DNA of 64,000 nucleotides, taken from Pseudomonas sp. C2B4 (lineage in GTDB: Bacteria; Pseudomonadota; Gammaproteobacteria; Pseudomonadales; Pseudomonadaceae). This document shows, in pieces, positions 1 to 7,303 of the stretch; the first letter of the stretch is position 1, and every line of letters starts with the position of its first letter. The notes beneath the pieces were generated by a model, which saw only the letters and a program-made list of their open reading frames with translations, was not told the origin of the DNA and ran no database searches. The stretch spans positions 93,651 through 157,650 of the forward strand of contig NZ_JABFMU010000003.1 of the NCBI RefSeq assembly GCF_013359695.1, read 5' to 3'. The translations under genes and the position numbers were made by a program.

Positions 1-1
1 A

Positions 2-103
2 GGTCAAACCGTTGCCGCTGACGGCTCCGATCGCACTCCAGGTCAAACCGTTGCCGAAGGCGGTGGTGACCGTGTGATCGAACGCAACAGCACCATGAGC
101 TAA
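2..103 (+). CDS. C-terminal end of an unknown repeat-containing protein (partial)
   Basis: Only the last 33 residues are inside the window; the frame is open from the left edge and closes at a TAA. The segment GQTVAADGSDRTP is followed by a second GQTVAEGG copy. At DNA level a 17-base unit (1-17) recurs at 40-56, so the repeat period is 39 bp or 13 residues. The end is polar, rich in Gly, Asp and Arg, with no hydrophobic segment. A hairpin terminator follows directly. I do not recognise the family and cannot tell its function from the tail. Confidence 0.55.
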   Translation, partial: GQTVAADGSDRTPGQTVAEGGGDRVIERNSTMS

Positions 104-117
104 GCCCATGGCGGCCC

Positions 118-156
118 TGAAAAAAAGCCCAATCACCGGATTGGGCTTTTGACATT
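118..156 (+). terminator. Rho-independent terminator after the left-edge gene
   Basis: Inverted repeat AAAAGCCCAATC / GATTGGGCTTTT with a short loop, ending in a T run. It lies 15 bases after the stop codon of the partial gene. Confidence 0.85.
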
Positions 157-275
157 CTGGTTCCTCGCTTTATAGACACTGCAACTTCTCGCCTGATCTC
201 CTCATCCTCGTTCGACGCCGGCAAAGCCGATTTGCTAGAGTGCGCCGCTCTCCTTCTCCAGAAAACGCCCTTGCA

Positions 276-908
276 ATGCTGCCCCGCGCCGAACAGAAAC
301 AACAAACCCGCAACGCCCTGATGGACGCTGCCCGCCACTTGATGGAAGGCGGCCGTGGATTCGGCAGTCTGAGCCTGCGCGAAGTGGCGAAAACCGCCGG
401 GATCGTCCCTACCGGTTTCTACCGGCATTTCGCGGATATGGATGAACTGGGCCTGGTGCTGGTCAGCGAAGTCGGCCAGACCTTCCGCGAAACCATTCGC
501 CTGGTGCGGCACAACGAGTTCGTCATGGGCGGCATCATTGATGCCTCCGTGCGGATCTTTCTCGATGTGGTGAGCGCCAACCGCTCGCAATTTCTGTTTC
601 TTGCCCGCGAGCAATATGGCGGTTCGCTCCCGGTACGATTGGCCATTGGCCGTTTGCGCGAAGATATCAGCTCGGACCTGGCGGCCGACCTGTCACTGAT
701 GCCCAAATTGCAGCATCTGGACATCGCCGGCCTGAGTGTCATGGCGGACCTGATCGTAAAAAGCGTGTTCGCCACCTTGCCGGAGATCATCGACCCGCCG
801 GCCGAGGCACTGCCTGAACACCTGACACCCCAGGCGAAGATCACCCAGCAATTGCGGTTTATCTTCATTGGCCTCAAGCACTGGCAAGGCCTCGGCAGTA
901 CCGAATAA
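276..908 (+). CDS. desT: TetR-family regulator, DesT-like (unsaturated fatty acid control)
   Basis: A 210-residue TetR regulator. The helix-turn-helix covers about residues 15-55 (SLSLREVAKTAGIVPTGFYRHF), followed by an all-alpha ligand-binding domain. It resembles P. aeruginosa DesT, which senses the acyl-CoA pool and represses the DesCB oxygen-dependent acyl desaturase system. In PAO1 desT also sits beside ureE, which supports orthology. A longer GTG start at 240 is possible, but the family begins at MLPRAEQKQQ, so the ATG at 276 is chosen. The desC and desB genes are not in the window; they could lie to the left or elsewhere. Its own operator could not be identified. Confidence 0.8.
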   Translation: MLPRAEQKQQTRNALMDAARHLMEGGRGFGSLSLREVAKTAGIVPTGFYRHFADMDELGLVLVSEVGQTFRETIRLVRHNEFVMGGIIDASVRIFLDVVSANRSQFLFLAREQYGGSLPVRLAIGRLREDISSDLAADLSLMPKLQHLDIAGLSVMADLIVKSVFATLPEIIDPPAEALPEHLTPQAKITQQLRFIFIGLKHWQGLGSTE

Positions 909-912
909 CCCT

Positions 913-1000
913 TGTGGGAGCGAGCCTGCTCGCGAAGCGGTCGTCCACTCCATATCAATGTGAATGATCTGCCCCAATCGCGAGCAGGCTCGCCCCCACA
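913..1000. repeat. REP doublet (P. fluorescens-type inverted repeat)
   Basis: Arms at 913-936 (TGTGGGAGCGAGCCTGCTCG...) and 978-1000 are near-perfect reverse complements. Each arm is itself an imperfect palindrome around GAGCxxGCTC. First of about fourteen copies in the window, always between genes. Confidence 0.9.
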
Positions 1001-1012
1001 GAAAAGCCAAAT

Positions 1013-1060
1013 CGCTTCACATTGGTGCAATACAAAAACTTCCCGCACCAACATCATTCA
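1013..1060 (+). promoter_or_regulatory. Two putative NtrC-binding sites upstream of ureE
   Basis: Site 1 at 1013-1029 (CGCTTCACATTGGTGCA) matches 11 of the 14 informative positions of TGCACCA-N3-TGGTGCA. Site 2 at 1044-1060 (CGCACCAACATCATTCA) matches 10 of 14. They are 31 bp apart, close to three helical turns, so on one face of the DNA. They lie about 95-140 bp upstream of the predicted start point of the sigma-54 promoter. This is motif matching by eye only. Confidence 0.5.
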
Positions 1061-1125
1061 AAACCCACCGACTACCACGCCTCGCCCCACGCCTCCTTCA
1101 GGCATTTCCTACGCATCACCCCGCT

Positions 1126-1141
1126 TGGCAAGCCCCTTGCT
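1126..1141 (+). promoter_or_regulatory. Putative sigma-54 (-24/-12) promoter of ureEFGJ
   Basis: TGGCAAGCCCCTTGCT against the consensus TGGCACG-N4-TTGCW: a single mismatch (C to A), with GG and GC exactly 10 bases apart. The predicted start point, about 1152, is some 25 bases before the ureE ATG. Two NtrC-like sites upstream support it. Confidence 0.65.
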
Positions 1142-1177
1142 CTAGCCACGGTATTGTCCACTGCTGGAAGCTTTCCG

Positions 1178-1678
1178 ATGCTGGTGATTCATCGCAGAAT
1201 CGACCCTCAACCCGTCTGGGCCGCCGAATTGCACCTGGCGTTCGAAGCCCGGAGCAAAAGCCGTTTGCGCTGTTTCAGTGCCGAGGGCGAAGACGTCGGG
1301 TTGTTTTTGGAGCGCGGTCAATCGCCACTGTATGACGGCGAATGCCTGCAAGCCGAAGACGGGCGCATCGTCCGCGTTTGCGCCCGCCCCGAGCAACTGC
1401 TGCACGTCACCTGCGCCAACGCCTTCGAATTGACCCGCGCCGCCTATCACCTGGGCAATCGCCACGTTGCCCTGCAAGTGGGTGATGGCTGGCTGCGCCT
1501 GCTCGATGATTACGTGCTCAAGGCCATGCTCGAACAACTCGGCGCGACCACTGAGTCCATCGAAGCGCCGTTCCAGCCGGAACACGGTGCCTACGGCGGT
1601 GGTCATCATCATTCGCGCCACGGCGATGAAGACTTCAACTACCCGCCCAAACTGCATCAGTTTGGCGTGCGCCTGTGA
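1178..1678 (+). CDS. ureE: Urease accessory protein UreE (nickel metallochaperone)
   Basis: A 166-residue nickel-binding chaperone that delivers nickel to the UreDFG-apourease complex. The N-terminal half is the UreE peptide-binding-like domain and the middle is the ferredoxin-like metal-binding domain (HVTCANAFELTRAAYHLGNRHVALQ). The C-terminal end carries a His-rich tail (HGAYGGGHHHSRHGDEDF) typical of nickel buffering. The ATG at 1178 fits family length; the frame is open further upstream but that stretch is not UreE-like. It overlaps ureF by 4 bases (GTGA), so the two are probably translationally coupled. Urease structural genes ureABC and ureD are not here; in PAO1 they are also at a separate locus. 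Confidence 0.95.
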   Translation: MLVIHRRIDPQPVWAAELHLAFEARSKSRLRCFSAEGEDVGLFLERGQSPLYDGECLQAEDGRIVRVCARPEQLLHVTCANAFELTRAAYHLGNRHVALQVGDGWLRLLDDYVLKAMLEQLGATTESIEAPFQPEHGAYGGGHHHSRHGDEDFNYPPKLHQFGVRL

Positions 1679-2349
1679 ACCCGGCCTGGGCGCTGCTGCG
1701 CCTGGCCAGTCCGCAACTGCCGATTGGCGGCTACAGCTATTCCCAGGGCCTGGAAATGGCAGTGGAGAACGGTCGCGTCAACGACCCCGACAGTGCACGG
1801 CGCTGGATCAGCGATCAATTGCTGCTCAATCTCTCCCGCTTCGAAGCCCCGTTGCTGCTCGCCCATTGCGTCGCGGCGCAGGAAGAAAACTGGTGCGAAT
1901 TGCTGCAACGCTGCGAAGAACACCGCGCCAGCCGGGAAACCCGTGAGCTGCATCAAGAGAGCCGGCAAATGGGCTACTCCCTGCAACAACTGCTCAACGG
2001 ATTGCCGGAGCTGGATGCAGCGGCCCGCGCGTTCCTCGAACAACGCTCCGAACCCCACCTGGCCCTGGGCTGGGCATTGGCCGCTCGCGCCTGGCAGATC
2101 AGCCCGCAGGATGCGTTGGCCGCCTGGCTCTGGAGCTGGCTGGAAAACCAATTGGCGGTGCTGATGAAAACCCTGCCCCTGGGTCAGCAAGCCGCCCAGC
2201 GCCTGACCAGCGAATTGTTGCCGCTGTTGCAGCAAGCCCAGCACAACGCCACCCACATCCACCCCGAACACTATGGCAGTGCCGCTTTCGGCCTGTCCCT
2301 GGCGTGTATGGCCCACGAGCGCCAGTACAGCCGTCTGTTCCGTTCCTAG
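1675..2349 (+). CDS. ureF: Urease accessory protein UreF
   Basis: A 224-residue all-alpha urease maturation factor that binds UreD-urease and gates the UreG GTPase step. Family motifs are visible: [21 protein letters not shown] near the N-terminus and [23 protein letters not shown] at the C-terminus. The start is the GTG overlapping the ureE stop (GTGA), the usual arrangement in this operon. It is followed after 23 bases by ureG. Confidence 0.95.
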   Translation: MNPAWALLRLASPQLPIGGYSYSQGLEMAVENGRVNDPDSARRWISDQLLLNLSRFEAPLLLAHCVAAQEENWCELLQRCEEHRASRETRELHQESRQMGYSLQQLLNGLPELDAAARAFLEQRSEPHLALGWALAARAWQISPQDALAAWLWSWLENQLAVLMKTLPLGQQAAQRLTSELLPLLQQAQHNATHIHPEHYGSAAFGLSLACMAHERQYSRLFRS

Positions 2350-2372
2350 GGCCCGTAATCTTGGAGAATCAC

Positions 2373-2987
2373 ATGAACACACAACCTCTGCGCGTCGGCA
2401 TCGGCGGCCCGGTCGGCTCCGGCAAAACCGCCCTGACGTTGGCCCTGTGCCTGGCCTTGCGCGACCGTTACAACCTGGCCGTCGTGACCAACGACATCTA
2501 CACCCGTGAAGACGCCGACTTCCTCGTGCGCAACCAGGCCCTGGCCCCGGAACGCATCATCGGCGTGGAAACCGGTGGCTGCCCGCACACGGCGATCCGT
2601 GAAGACGCCTCGATCAACCTCGAAGCCGTGGATCAGCTCAATCGTCGTTTTCCGGGCCTGGACCTGATTCTGGTGGAGTCCGGCGGCGACAACCTCTCGG
2701 CGACCTTCAGCCCGGAACTGTCGGACCTGACCATTTACGTGATCGACGTCTCGGCTGGCGACAAGCTGCCACGCAAGGGCGGTCCGGGAATCTGCAAATC
2801 CGATCTGCTGGTGATCAACAAAATCGACCTGGCACCGCTGGTGGGAGCTTCGCTGACCCTGATGGACAGCGACACCACGCGCATGCGCAACGGCAAGCCG
2901 TTCGTCTTCAGCAACCAGAAAACCGGCCAGGGCCTGGAAGAGATCATCGCCTTCATCGAACGCCAGGGCCTGCTGACCGCAGCCTGA
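2373..2987 (+). CDS. ureG: Urease accessory GTPase UreG
   Basis: A 204-residue SIMIBI-class GTPase that powers nickel insertion into urease. The P-loop GPVGSGKT is at residues 12-19. The nickel-binding CPH motif is at 70-72 ([13 protein letters not shown]), and the guanine-specificity NKID is in [11 protein letters not shown]. The start is the ATG at 2373 behind a TTGGAGAATC ribosome site; an upstream in-frame ATG at 2304 lies inside ureF and is not used by homologues. Confidence 0.97.
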   Translation: MNTQPLRVGIGGPVGSGKTALTLALCLALRDRYNLAVVTNDIYTREDADFLVRNQALAPERIIGVETGGCPHTAIREDASINLEAVDQLNRRFPGLDLILVESGGDNLSATFSPELSDLTIYVIDVSAGDKLPRKGGPGICKSDLLVINKIDLAPLVGASLTLMDSDTTRMRNGKPFVFSNQKTGQGLEEIIAFIERQGLLTAA

Positions 2988-3014
2988 TCCACTTTTATAC
3001 AAGGAAGCTTATCC

Positions 3015-3587
3015 ATGACACTGAATCGCATCCTGGGCGCCGCGGCGCTGCTGCTGACCCCGGCCATCGCCTTTGCCCACCCGGGGCATGGCGACAACGG
3101 CCTGATCGCCGGCATCGGCCACCCGATCGGCGGCCTCGACCATTTGCTGGCGATGCTTGCCGTCGGCCTGTGGGCGGCGCAACAGAACGGTGCGGCCCGT
3201 TGGGTGCTGCCGTGCACCTTTGTCGGCACCATGCTGCTCGGCGGACTGCTGGGTTTCGAAGGGCTGGACCTGCCGGCGCTGGAAAGCGGGATTGCCGCGT
3301 CCGTGTTGGCGCTGGGCCTGGCGGTGGCCTTGGCGGTGCGCCCGCCGTTGAGTGTGGCGGTGGGGGCGACAGCGTTGTTTGCGCTGTTCCATGGTGTGGC
3401 CCATGGACTGGAATTGCCGGACATGTCGAGTCCTTGGGCGTATGCCGCAGGATTCGTAGCGGCGACGGTGGCCTTGCATGGAGCGGGTTTCGCGGTGGTG
3501 CGGGTATTGCCGCAGGCGGCTGCACCGTTGGTTCGACTGGCGGGAGCGGCTTCGGCGGCGACCGGGGCCTGGTTGCTGGCGGGTTGA
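3015..3587 (+). CDS. ureJ: HupE/UreJ-family membrane protein, probable nickel permease or accessory
   Basis: A 190-residue integral membrane protein. A signal-like segment at residues 5-21 ends AFA-HPGHG. The family signature HPIGGLDHLLAM, with His36, Asp42 and His43, is thought to bind nickel. About six hydrophobic helices follow. It lies 27 bases after ureG in the same direction, as in other Pseudomonas ureEFG operons. HupE/UreJ proteins are associated with nickel uptake for urease or hydrogenase; the exact transport role here is inferred from the family and the neighbours. Confidence 0.85.
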   Translation: MTLNRILGAAALLLTPAIAFAHPGHGDNGLIAGIGHPIGGLDHLLAMLAVGLWAAQQNGAARWVLPCTFVGTMLLGGLLGFEGLDLPALESGIAASVLALGLAVALAVRPPLSVAVGATALFALFHGVAHGLELPDMSSPWAYAAGFVAATVALHGAGFAVVRVLPQAAAPLVRLAGAASAATGAWLLAG

Positions 3588-3610
3588 TTCTCTAGCGCCT
3601 GAACCGGCCT

Positions 3611-3678
3611 CTTCGCGAGCAAGCCCGCTCCCACAGGGGTGACGCATTCCAAATGTGGGAGCGAGCCTGCTCGCGAAG
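3611..3678. repeat. REP doublet after ureJ
   Basis: Arms 3611-3635 (CTTCGCGAGCAAGCCCGCTC...) and 3654-3678 face each other in the opposite order to the copy at 913-1000. The spacer is short. It lies between ureJ and the epimerase gene. Confidence 0.9.
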
Positions 3679-3754
3679 ACGGCCTGACAGACAACGCACC
3701 TCTCAGGCCTGCTAACATGTCGCGCAATCAACCCTGCCGTGACGACGCCAGCCA

Positions 3755-4882
3755 ATGCCGCATGTTCCTCGCTCCGCTTCCCAGCCTGAACTGACTGCTC
3801 TGTTCATTTCGGTGCAACAGCACTTCCTGAACGTGATCGTGCCGCTCTGGCAAGGCCCCGGCTGGAATGCCGACATGGCGCTACCCTATGAGGCGCTGGA
3901 CGCCGGGCACCAACCGCTGCCTCCCCAGCGTTACCGGGCCATGGCCTGCGCGCGACAGTTGTACCTGTTCGCCAGTCTGATCGGCCAGGTGCCAGGAGCC
4001 GAAGAACGTGCCGCGGCGCTGTTCCGCTCTTTGCAGCGGCATTTCCACGACGCCGAGCATGGCGGCTGGTTTTACAGCATCGACCCGCAGGGCGCGCCGC
4101 TGGACCAGCGCAAGGACCTCTACACCCACGCCTTCATCCTGTTCGCCTGCGCGCATTACTGGGATAAGTCCCGCGAGCCGCTGGTGGAGTCGGTGCTCAA
4201 TGCCGCCCTGGAAGTGATCGCGCGACGCTTCGCCACCGGCGACGGCCTTTACGAAGCCAGCCTCGATCGCGACTGGCACACCCTGGAATCCGGCCCGCTG
4301 CAGAACCCTTTGATGCATTTGGCCGAAGCCTTCCTCGCCACGCTATCGGTGCGTGAAGATCTCGCCGTGCAACGGGCGCTGATCGAGTTATGCACAGCCA
4401 TGCAGAAGCGCTTTATCGATCCGCAACACGGCGTGCTGATGGAAAAACCGCTGGGCGCTGTGGATAACTGGTTTGAACCGGGGCATCAGTTCGAGTGGTA
4501 TTTCCTGCTGGAATCGTCTGATCTGCTGCGCGGTTCGAAACTGCATGCTTCGTTGGAGCGCGCGTTTGCTTTCACACAGCAAACGGGAGTCGATCCACAG
4601 ACGGGGGCTGTGGCAGCGATGCTCGATCCGACTGGCCAGACCAAGGATGCGACTCAACGCATCTGGGCTCAGGCCGAATACCTGCGCGCATTGACGCTAC
4701 GCCCGGACAGCGAGGCCTCGGTTCTTCGCCAATTGCAGGGTTTGCAGCAGCGCTCTCTGCACGCGGGTGGCTGGTATGAGTGTCGTGATGAGCATGGGGA
4801 GGTGAGTCGTCGGGACATGCCGTCGACCACGCCTTATCACCTGGCGACCTGTTATCGCGGGCTGGCCGACTATCTTCGCTGA
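3755..4882 (+). CDS. AGE-family sugar epimerase/isomerase (mannose isomerase-like)
   Basis: A 375-residue (alpha/alpha)6-barrel protein of the N-acylglucosamine 2-epimerase family, which includes mannose isomerase and YihS. Conserved active-site blocks are visible: LYTHAF at 122-127, NPLMHLAEA at 184-192, EPGHQFEW at 241-248, and TPYHLATCYRGLADY near the end. The length is slightly short of the roughly 400 typical for the family but no block is missing. It stands alone between two REP doublets. The substrate is not decided by sequence; aldose-ketose isomerisation of mannose is the likeliest for Pseudomonas members. Confidence 0.8.
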   Translation: MPHVPRSASQPELTALFISVQQHFLNVIVPLWQGPGWNADMALPYEALDAGHQPLPPQRYRAMACARQLYLFASLIGQVPGAEERAAALFRSLQRHFHDAEHGGWFYSIDPQGAPLDQRKDLYTHAFILFACAHYWDKSREPLVESVLNAALEVIARRFATGDGLYEASLDRDWHTLESGPLQNPLMHLAEAFLATLSVREDLAVQRALIELCTAMQKRFIDPQHGVLMEKPLGAVDNWFEPGHQFEWYFLLESSDLLRGSKLHASLERAFAFTQQTGVDPQTGAVAAMLDPTGQTKDATQRIWAQAEYLRALTLRPDSEASVLRQLQGLQQRSLHAGGWYECRDEHGEVSRRDMPSTTPYHLATCYRGLADYLR

Positions 4883-4893
4883 CTGATAAATCG

Positions 4894-4959
4894 CTTTCGC
4901 GGGCAAGCCCGCTCCCACAGGTTCAACTCGATCCCTGTGGGAGCGAGCCTGCTCGCGAA
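4894..4959. repeat. REP doublet between the epimerase and SDR genes
   Basis: Left arm 4894-4920 is the CGGGCAAGCCCG subtype. Right arm 4935-4959 is the CGAGCCTGCTCG subtype, so this is a mixed-subtype pair between convergent genes. Confidence 0.9.
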
Positions 4960-4975
4960 TGGCCGTTATGCGGTC

Positions 4976-5746
4976 TTATGCCTTGCCAGCACTGCGATCA
5001 ATCGCAAACCCCGCCCAGCTCTGGCTCACCGGCATCAACTCCAGCGTGTTGATGTTGATGTGTGCCGGCGCATTGAGAATCCAGAAAATGGTGTCGGCAA
5101 TGTCCTGCGGCTGGATCGGTTCGGCACCGGCGTAGGTGGCGTTGTAACGCTCCTGGTCACCGCCAAAACGCACCAGCGAAAACTCGCTCTCGCACAGACC
5201 CGGCTCGAGGTTGCTGACTCTCACGCCAGTGCCTTGCAGATCACAGCGCAGGCTCAGGGAGAACTGTTGGACGAAGGCCTTGGTTCCACCATACACATGG
5301 CTGCCCGGATACGGATAATTGCCGGCGACGGAACCCAGGTTGACGATACCGGCGCCACGACCGTGGGCAATCAGGCGCGGCAGCAGCAGGCGCGTGCTGT
5401 ACATCAGGCCCTTGATGTTGGTATCGACCATGGTGTCCCAGTCGTCCAGGCTGCACTTGGGCGCCGGATCTGCTCCTAGGGCCAGGCCTGCATTGTTGAT
5501 CAACCCGCGCAGCTTGGCGAAGGTTGGCGGCAGGTTGGCAATGGCCTCTTCCATGGCCTTGCGATCACGCACGTCGAGCACCAGGCCATGCACTTCGGTC
5601 TGCTTCGACAGCTCGGCGCACAGCGCGTTGAGGCGTTCTTCACGACGGCCGGTCAGCACCAGCTTCCAGCCCGCCTCGGCAAAACGACGGGCGCAGGCTT
5701 CACCAAAACCGGAGGTCGCGCCGGTAATAAACAGGGTGTTGGACAT
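4976..5746 (-). CDS. Short-chain dehydrogenase/reductase, YdfG-like
   Basis: A 256-residue classical SDR with a Rossmann fold. Cofactor motif TGATSGFG is at 8-15, and TGRR at 32-35 suggests NADP preference. NNAG is at 84-87, and the catalytic Ser139, Tyr152 and Lys156 lie in LGSVAG and VYGGTKA. It most resembles the YdfG group (NADP-dependent 3-hydroxy acid or serine dehydrogenase). The ATG at 5746 opens directly on the Rossmann strand MSNTLFITGA; upstream in-frame sequence is not SDR-like. It transcribes away from the gene-free region 5747-6586. Confidence 0.85.
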   Translation of the reverse strand: MSNTLFITGATSGFGEACARRFAEAGWKLVLTGRREERLNALCAELSKQTEVHGLVLDVRDRKAMEEAIANLPPTFAKLRGLINNAGLALGADPAPKCSLDDWDTMVDTNIKGLMYSTRLLLPRLIAHGRGAGIVNLGSVAGNYPYPGSHVYGGTKAFVQQFSLSLRCDLQGTGVRVSNLEPGLCESEFSLVRFGGDQERYNATYAGAEPIQPQDIADTIFWILNAPAHININTLELMPVSQSWAGFAIDRSAGKA

Positions 5747-5814
5747 CGTGTTCTCCTTGCTTCGGCTGACGGTCAGCCATTGGAATAGAAAATCAGCAGG
5801 CAGCATGCCCGGCC

Positions 5815-6396
5815 TTGTCCACAGCGGCAACCACCGCACAAGCTGTACAAAAAACAACCAAATCTCACAACCCCTTATCAGCCGTGCCTTGCAGCCATGT
5901 GCACGCAACTTATCCACAGCCCCATCCACACATTCCGGGGGCAAGTGGAAAAGCTGCAAGCCGCTATCCACAAGGCTTTGCGAGGGATTTGAAAACTTTT
6001 TCGCTTGACCCTGGTCGGCCTGCCGTGTAGCCCATGGTCATTTTCCCGACCGGCCGGTCAAATCCGCGATGGCCGCAAGCCAGTAACCACGGCCTTCAGC
6101 CAGGTCTTTCCAGAGTTTAATCACAGACTTATCCACAGGCTTCTTCACAGCCAACTGCAGCTGTTTCACCCTCAAGAAAATGGTTGACAAACCCTGCCTG
6201 AAGCCAGGTAAAAAAGCCTGATCAAAAAACAACCACATCGCTGCAAGCCACGTATTCAAAGGCGCTCAGCCAGCTACTCCCACGTTATTCACAGCCGGTT
6301 CCACAGCAAACGGGGACAAGTCAAAACCGTGACAAAACAACTGTTTGCAGCGGCTTTATGTCGCGCTTTCGGAGCTTGCGAAGATTGTTGTCCACA
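5815..6396 (+). promoter_or_regulatory. Cluster of DnaA-box-like nonamers
   Basis: Exact matches to TTATNCACA on the + strand lie at 5910-5918, 6129-6137 and 6285-6293. One-mismatch copies lie at 5815-5823 (TTGTCCACA), 5964-5972 (CTATCCACA), 6141-6149 (TTCTTCACA) and 6388-6396 (TTGTCCACA). All face the same way. No dnaA, dnaN or other origin gene is nearby, so this is not the main oriC. A DnaA-titration or DnaA-reactivation type site (datA/DARS-like) is possible; function is inferred only. Confidence 0.4.
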
Positions 6397-6423
6397 ATTT
6401 CCGGAAACTGCACAACCCATCCT

Positions 6424-6514
6424 CTGTGGGAGCGAGCCTGCTCGCGAAAGTGGTAGCAGATCCAATACTGATGTGACAGGCAGATCGCATTCGCGAGCAG
6501 GCTCGCTCTCACAG
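6424..6514. repeat. REP doublet upstream of the livF terminator
   Basis: Arms 6424-6449 (CTGTGGGAGCGAGCCTGCTC...) and 6490-6514 are reverse complements with one base change (CTCTCACAG for CTCCCACAG). Confidence 0.9.
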
Positions 6515-6534
6515 GGTTTTGCGGAGTGAAGATG

Positions 6535-6567
6535 TAAAAAAGCCCCGACGATTGCTCGTCGGGGCTG
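6535..6567 (-). terminator. Rho-independent terminator of the liv operon
   Basis: Stem AGCCCCGACGA / TCGTCGGGGCT with a short loop. On the minus strand it is followed by a T run, 20 bases past the livF stop. Confidence 0.9.
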
Positions 6568-6586
6568 TGGATACATCAGTAGAGAA

Positions 6587-7303
6587 TCAGTGCCCGCCGA
6601 GATAGGCGTTACGCACATCCTCATCGACCAGCAGTTCCTTGCCCGTACCGCTCATGCGAATCTCGCCGTTGACCATCACATAGGCCCGGTCCGACAGCCT
6701 GAGGGCGTGGTTGGCGTTCTGCTCGACCAGGAAAATGGTCATGCCGGTCTTCGCCAGTTCCCGCAGGGTGGCAAAGATCTGCTTTACCACGATCGGGGCC
6801 AGGCCCAGGCTTGGCTCGTCAAGCAGCAGCAACTTCGGCCGGCTCATCAGTGCGCGGGCGATGGCGAGCATTTGCTGCTCGCCGCCGGACATCGTCATGG
6901 CACGCTGGGTACGCCGCTCTTCGAGCCGGGGGAACAGCTCGAACATGCGCTGCATGTCTTCCTTGGCGTACTTGTCACCGATCGGAATGGTGCCCATCAG
7001 CAGGTTTTCCTCGACGGTCATGTCGGGGAACACCCGCCGTCCTTCCGGCGATTGCGCGATGCCGTTGGACGCGATGTAGTGCGACGACTTGTGGGTGATG
7101 TCCACGCCCTGATAGAGAATCTGCCCGTCCGCCGCCCGCGGCTGGCCGAAGATCGACATCAGCAGGGTCGACTTGCCGGCGCCGTTGGAGCCAATGAGGC
7201 TGACGGTTTCCCCTTCGTTGATGTGCAGCGAGACTTTCTTCAGGGCCTGGATAGGCCCGTAGAACACGTCCAGTCCCTTGAGTTCGAGGATAGGTTTACT
7301 CAT
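6587..7303 (-). CDS. livF: Branched-chain amino acid ABC transporter ATPase LivF
   Basis: A 238-residue ABC ATPase. Walker A GSNGAGKST is at 38-46, the signature MSGGEQQMLAIARAL is near 138, Walker B is LLLLDEPSLGL, and the switch His follows LVEQNANHA. It is the second ATPase of a LivFGHMK-type importer on the cytoplasmic face. It overlaps livG by 4 bases. Substrate range (branched-chain or other amino acids) is not fixed by sequence; in PAO1 a similar second liv-type cluster (PA4909-4913) lies at the equivalent location. Confidence 0.9.
   Translation of the reverse strand: MSKPILELKGLDVFYGPIQALKKVSLHINEGETVSLIGSNGAGKSTLLMSIFGQPRAADGQILYQGVDITHKSSHYIASNGIAQSPEGRRVFPDMTVEENLLMGTIPIGDKYAKEDMQRMFELFPRLEERRTQRAMTMSGGEQQMLAIARALMSRPKLLLLDEPSLGLAPIVVKQIFATLRELAKTGMTIFLVEQNANHALRLSDRAYVMVNGEIRMSGTGKELLVDEDVRNAYLGGH

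Larger units (their letters stand above)
909..1177. other. Gene-free region: REP doublet plus urease-operon control region
   Basis: 269 bases without a credible gene. It holds a REP doublet (913-1000), two NtrC-like sites (1013-1060) and a sigma-54 type promoter (1126-1141), each listed separately. Confidence 0.7.
5747..6586. other. Gene-free region with DnaA-box-like repeats, a REP doublet and a terminator
   Basis: 840 bases lie between the starts of the SDR gene and the end of livF. I find no gene with a ribosome site and recognisable product. It contains a series of same-strand TTATNCACA-like nonamers (5815-6396), a perfect 12-base palindrome GACCGGCCGGTC at 6048-6059, a REP doublet (6424-6514) and the livF terminator (6535-6567). 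It looks more AT-rich than its neighbours. Confidence 0.7.

Noticed and set aside
913..1000. REP pairs as a possible CRISPR array
   Set aside because: Repeats are inverted, not direct, occur as single pairs scattered over 60 kb, and no cas gene is present.
6038..6259. 73-codon frame on the minus strand in the DnaA-box region
   Set aside because: No ribosome site, starts and ends within the repeat words, and would be the only coding segment in a region with non-coding character.
5815..6396. DnaA-box cluster as the chromosomal origin oriC
   Set aside because: No dnaA, dnaN, recF, gyrB, rpmH, parA or gidA nearby; dnaB at 29996 is not an origin marker.
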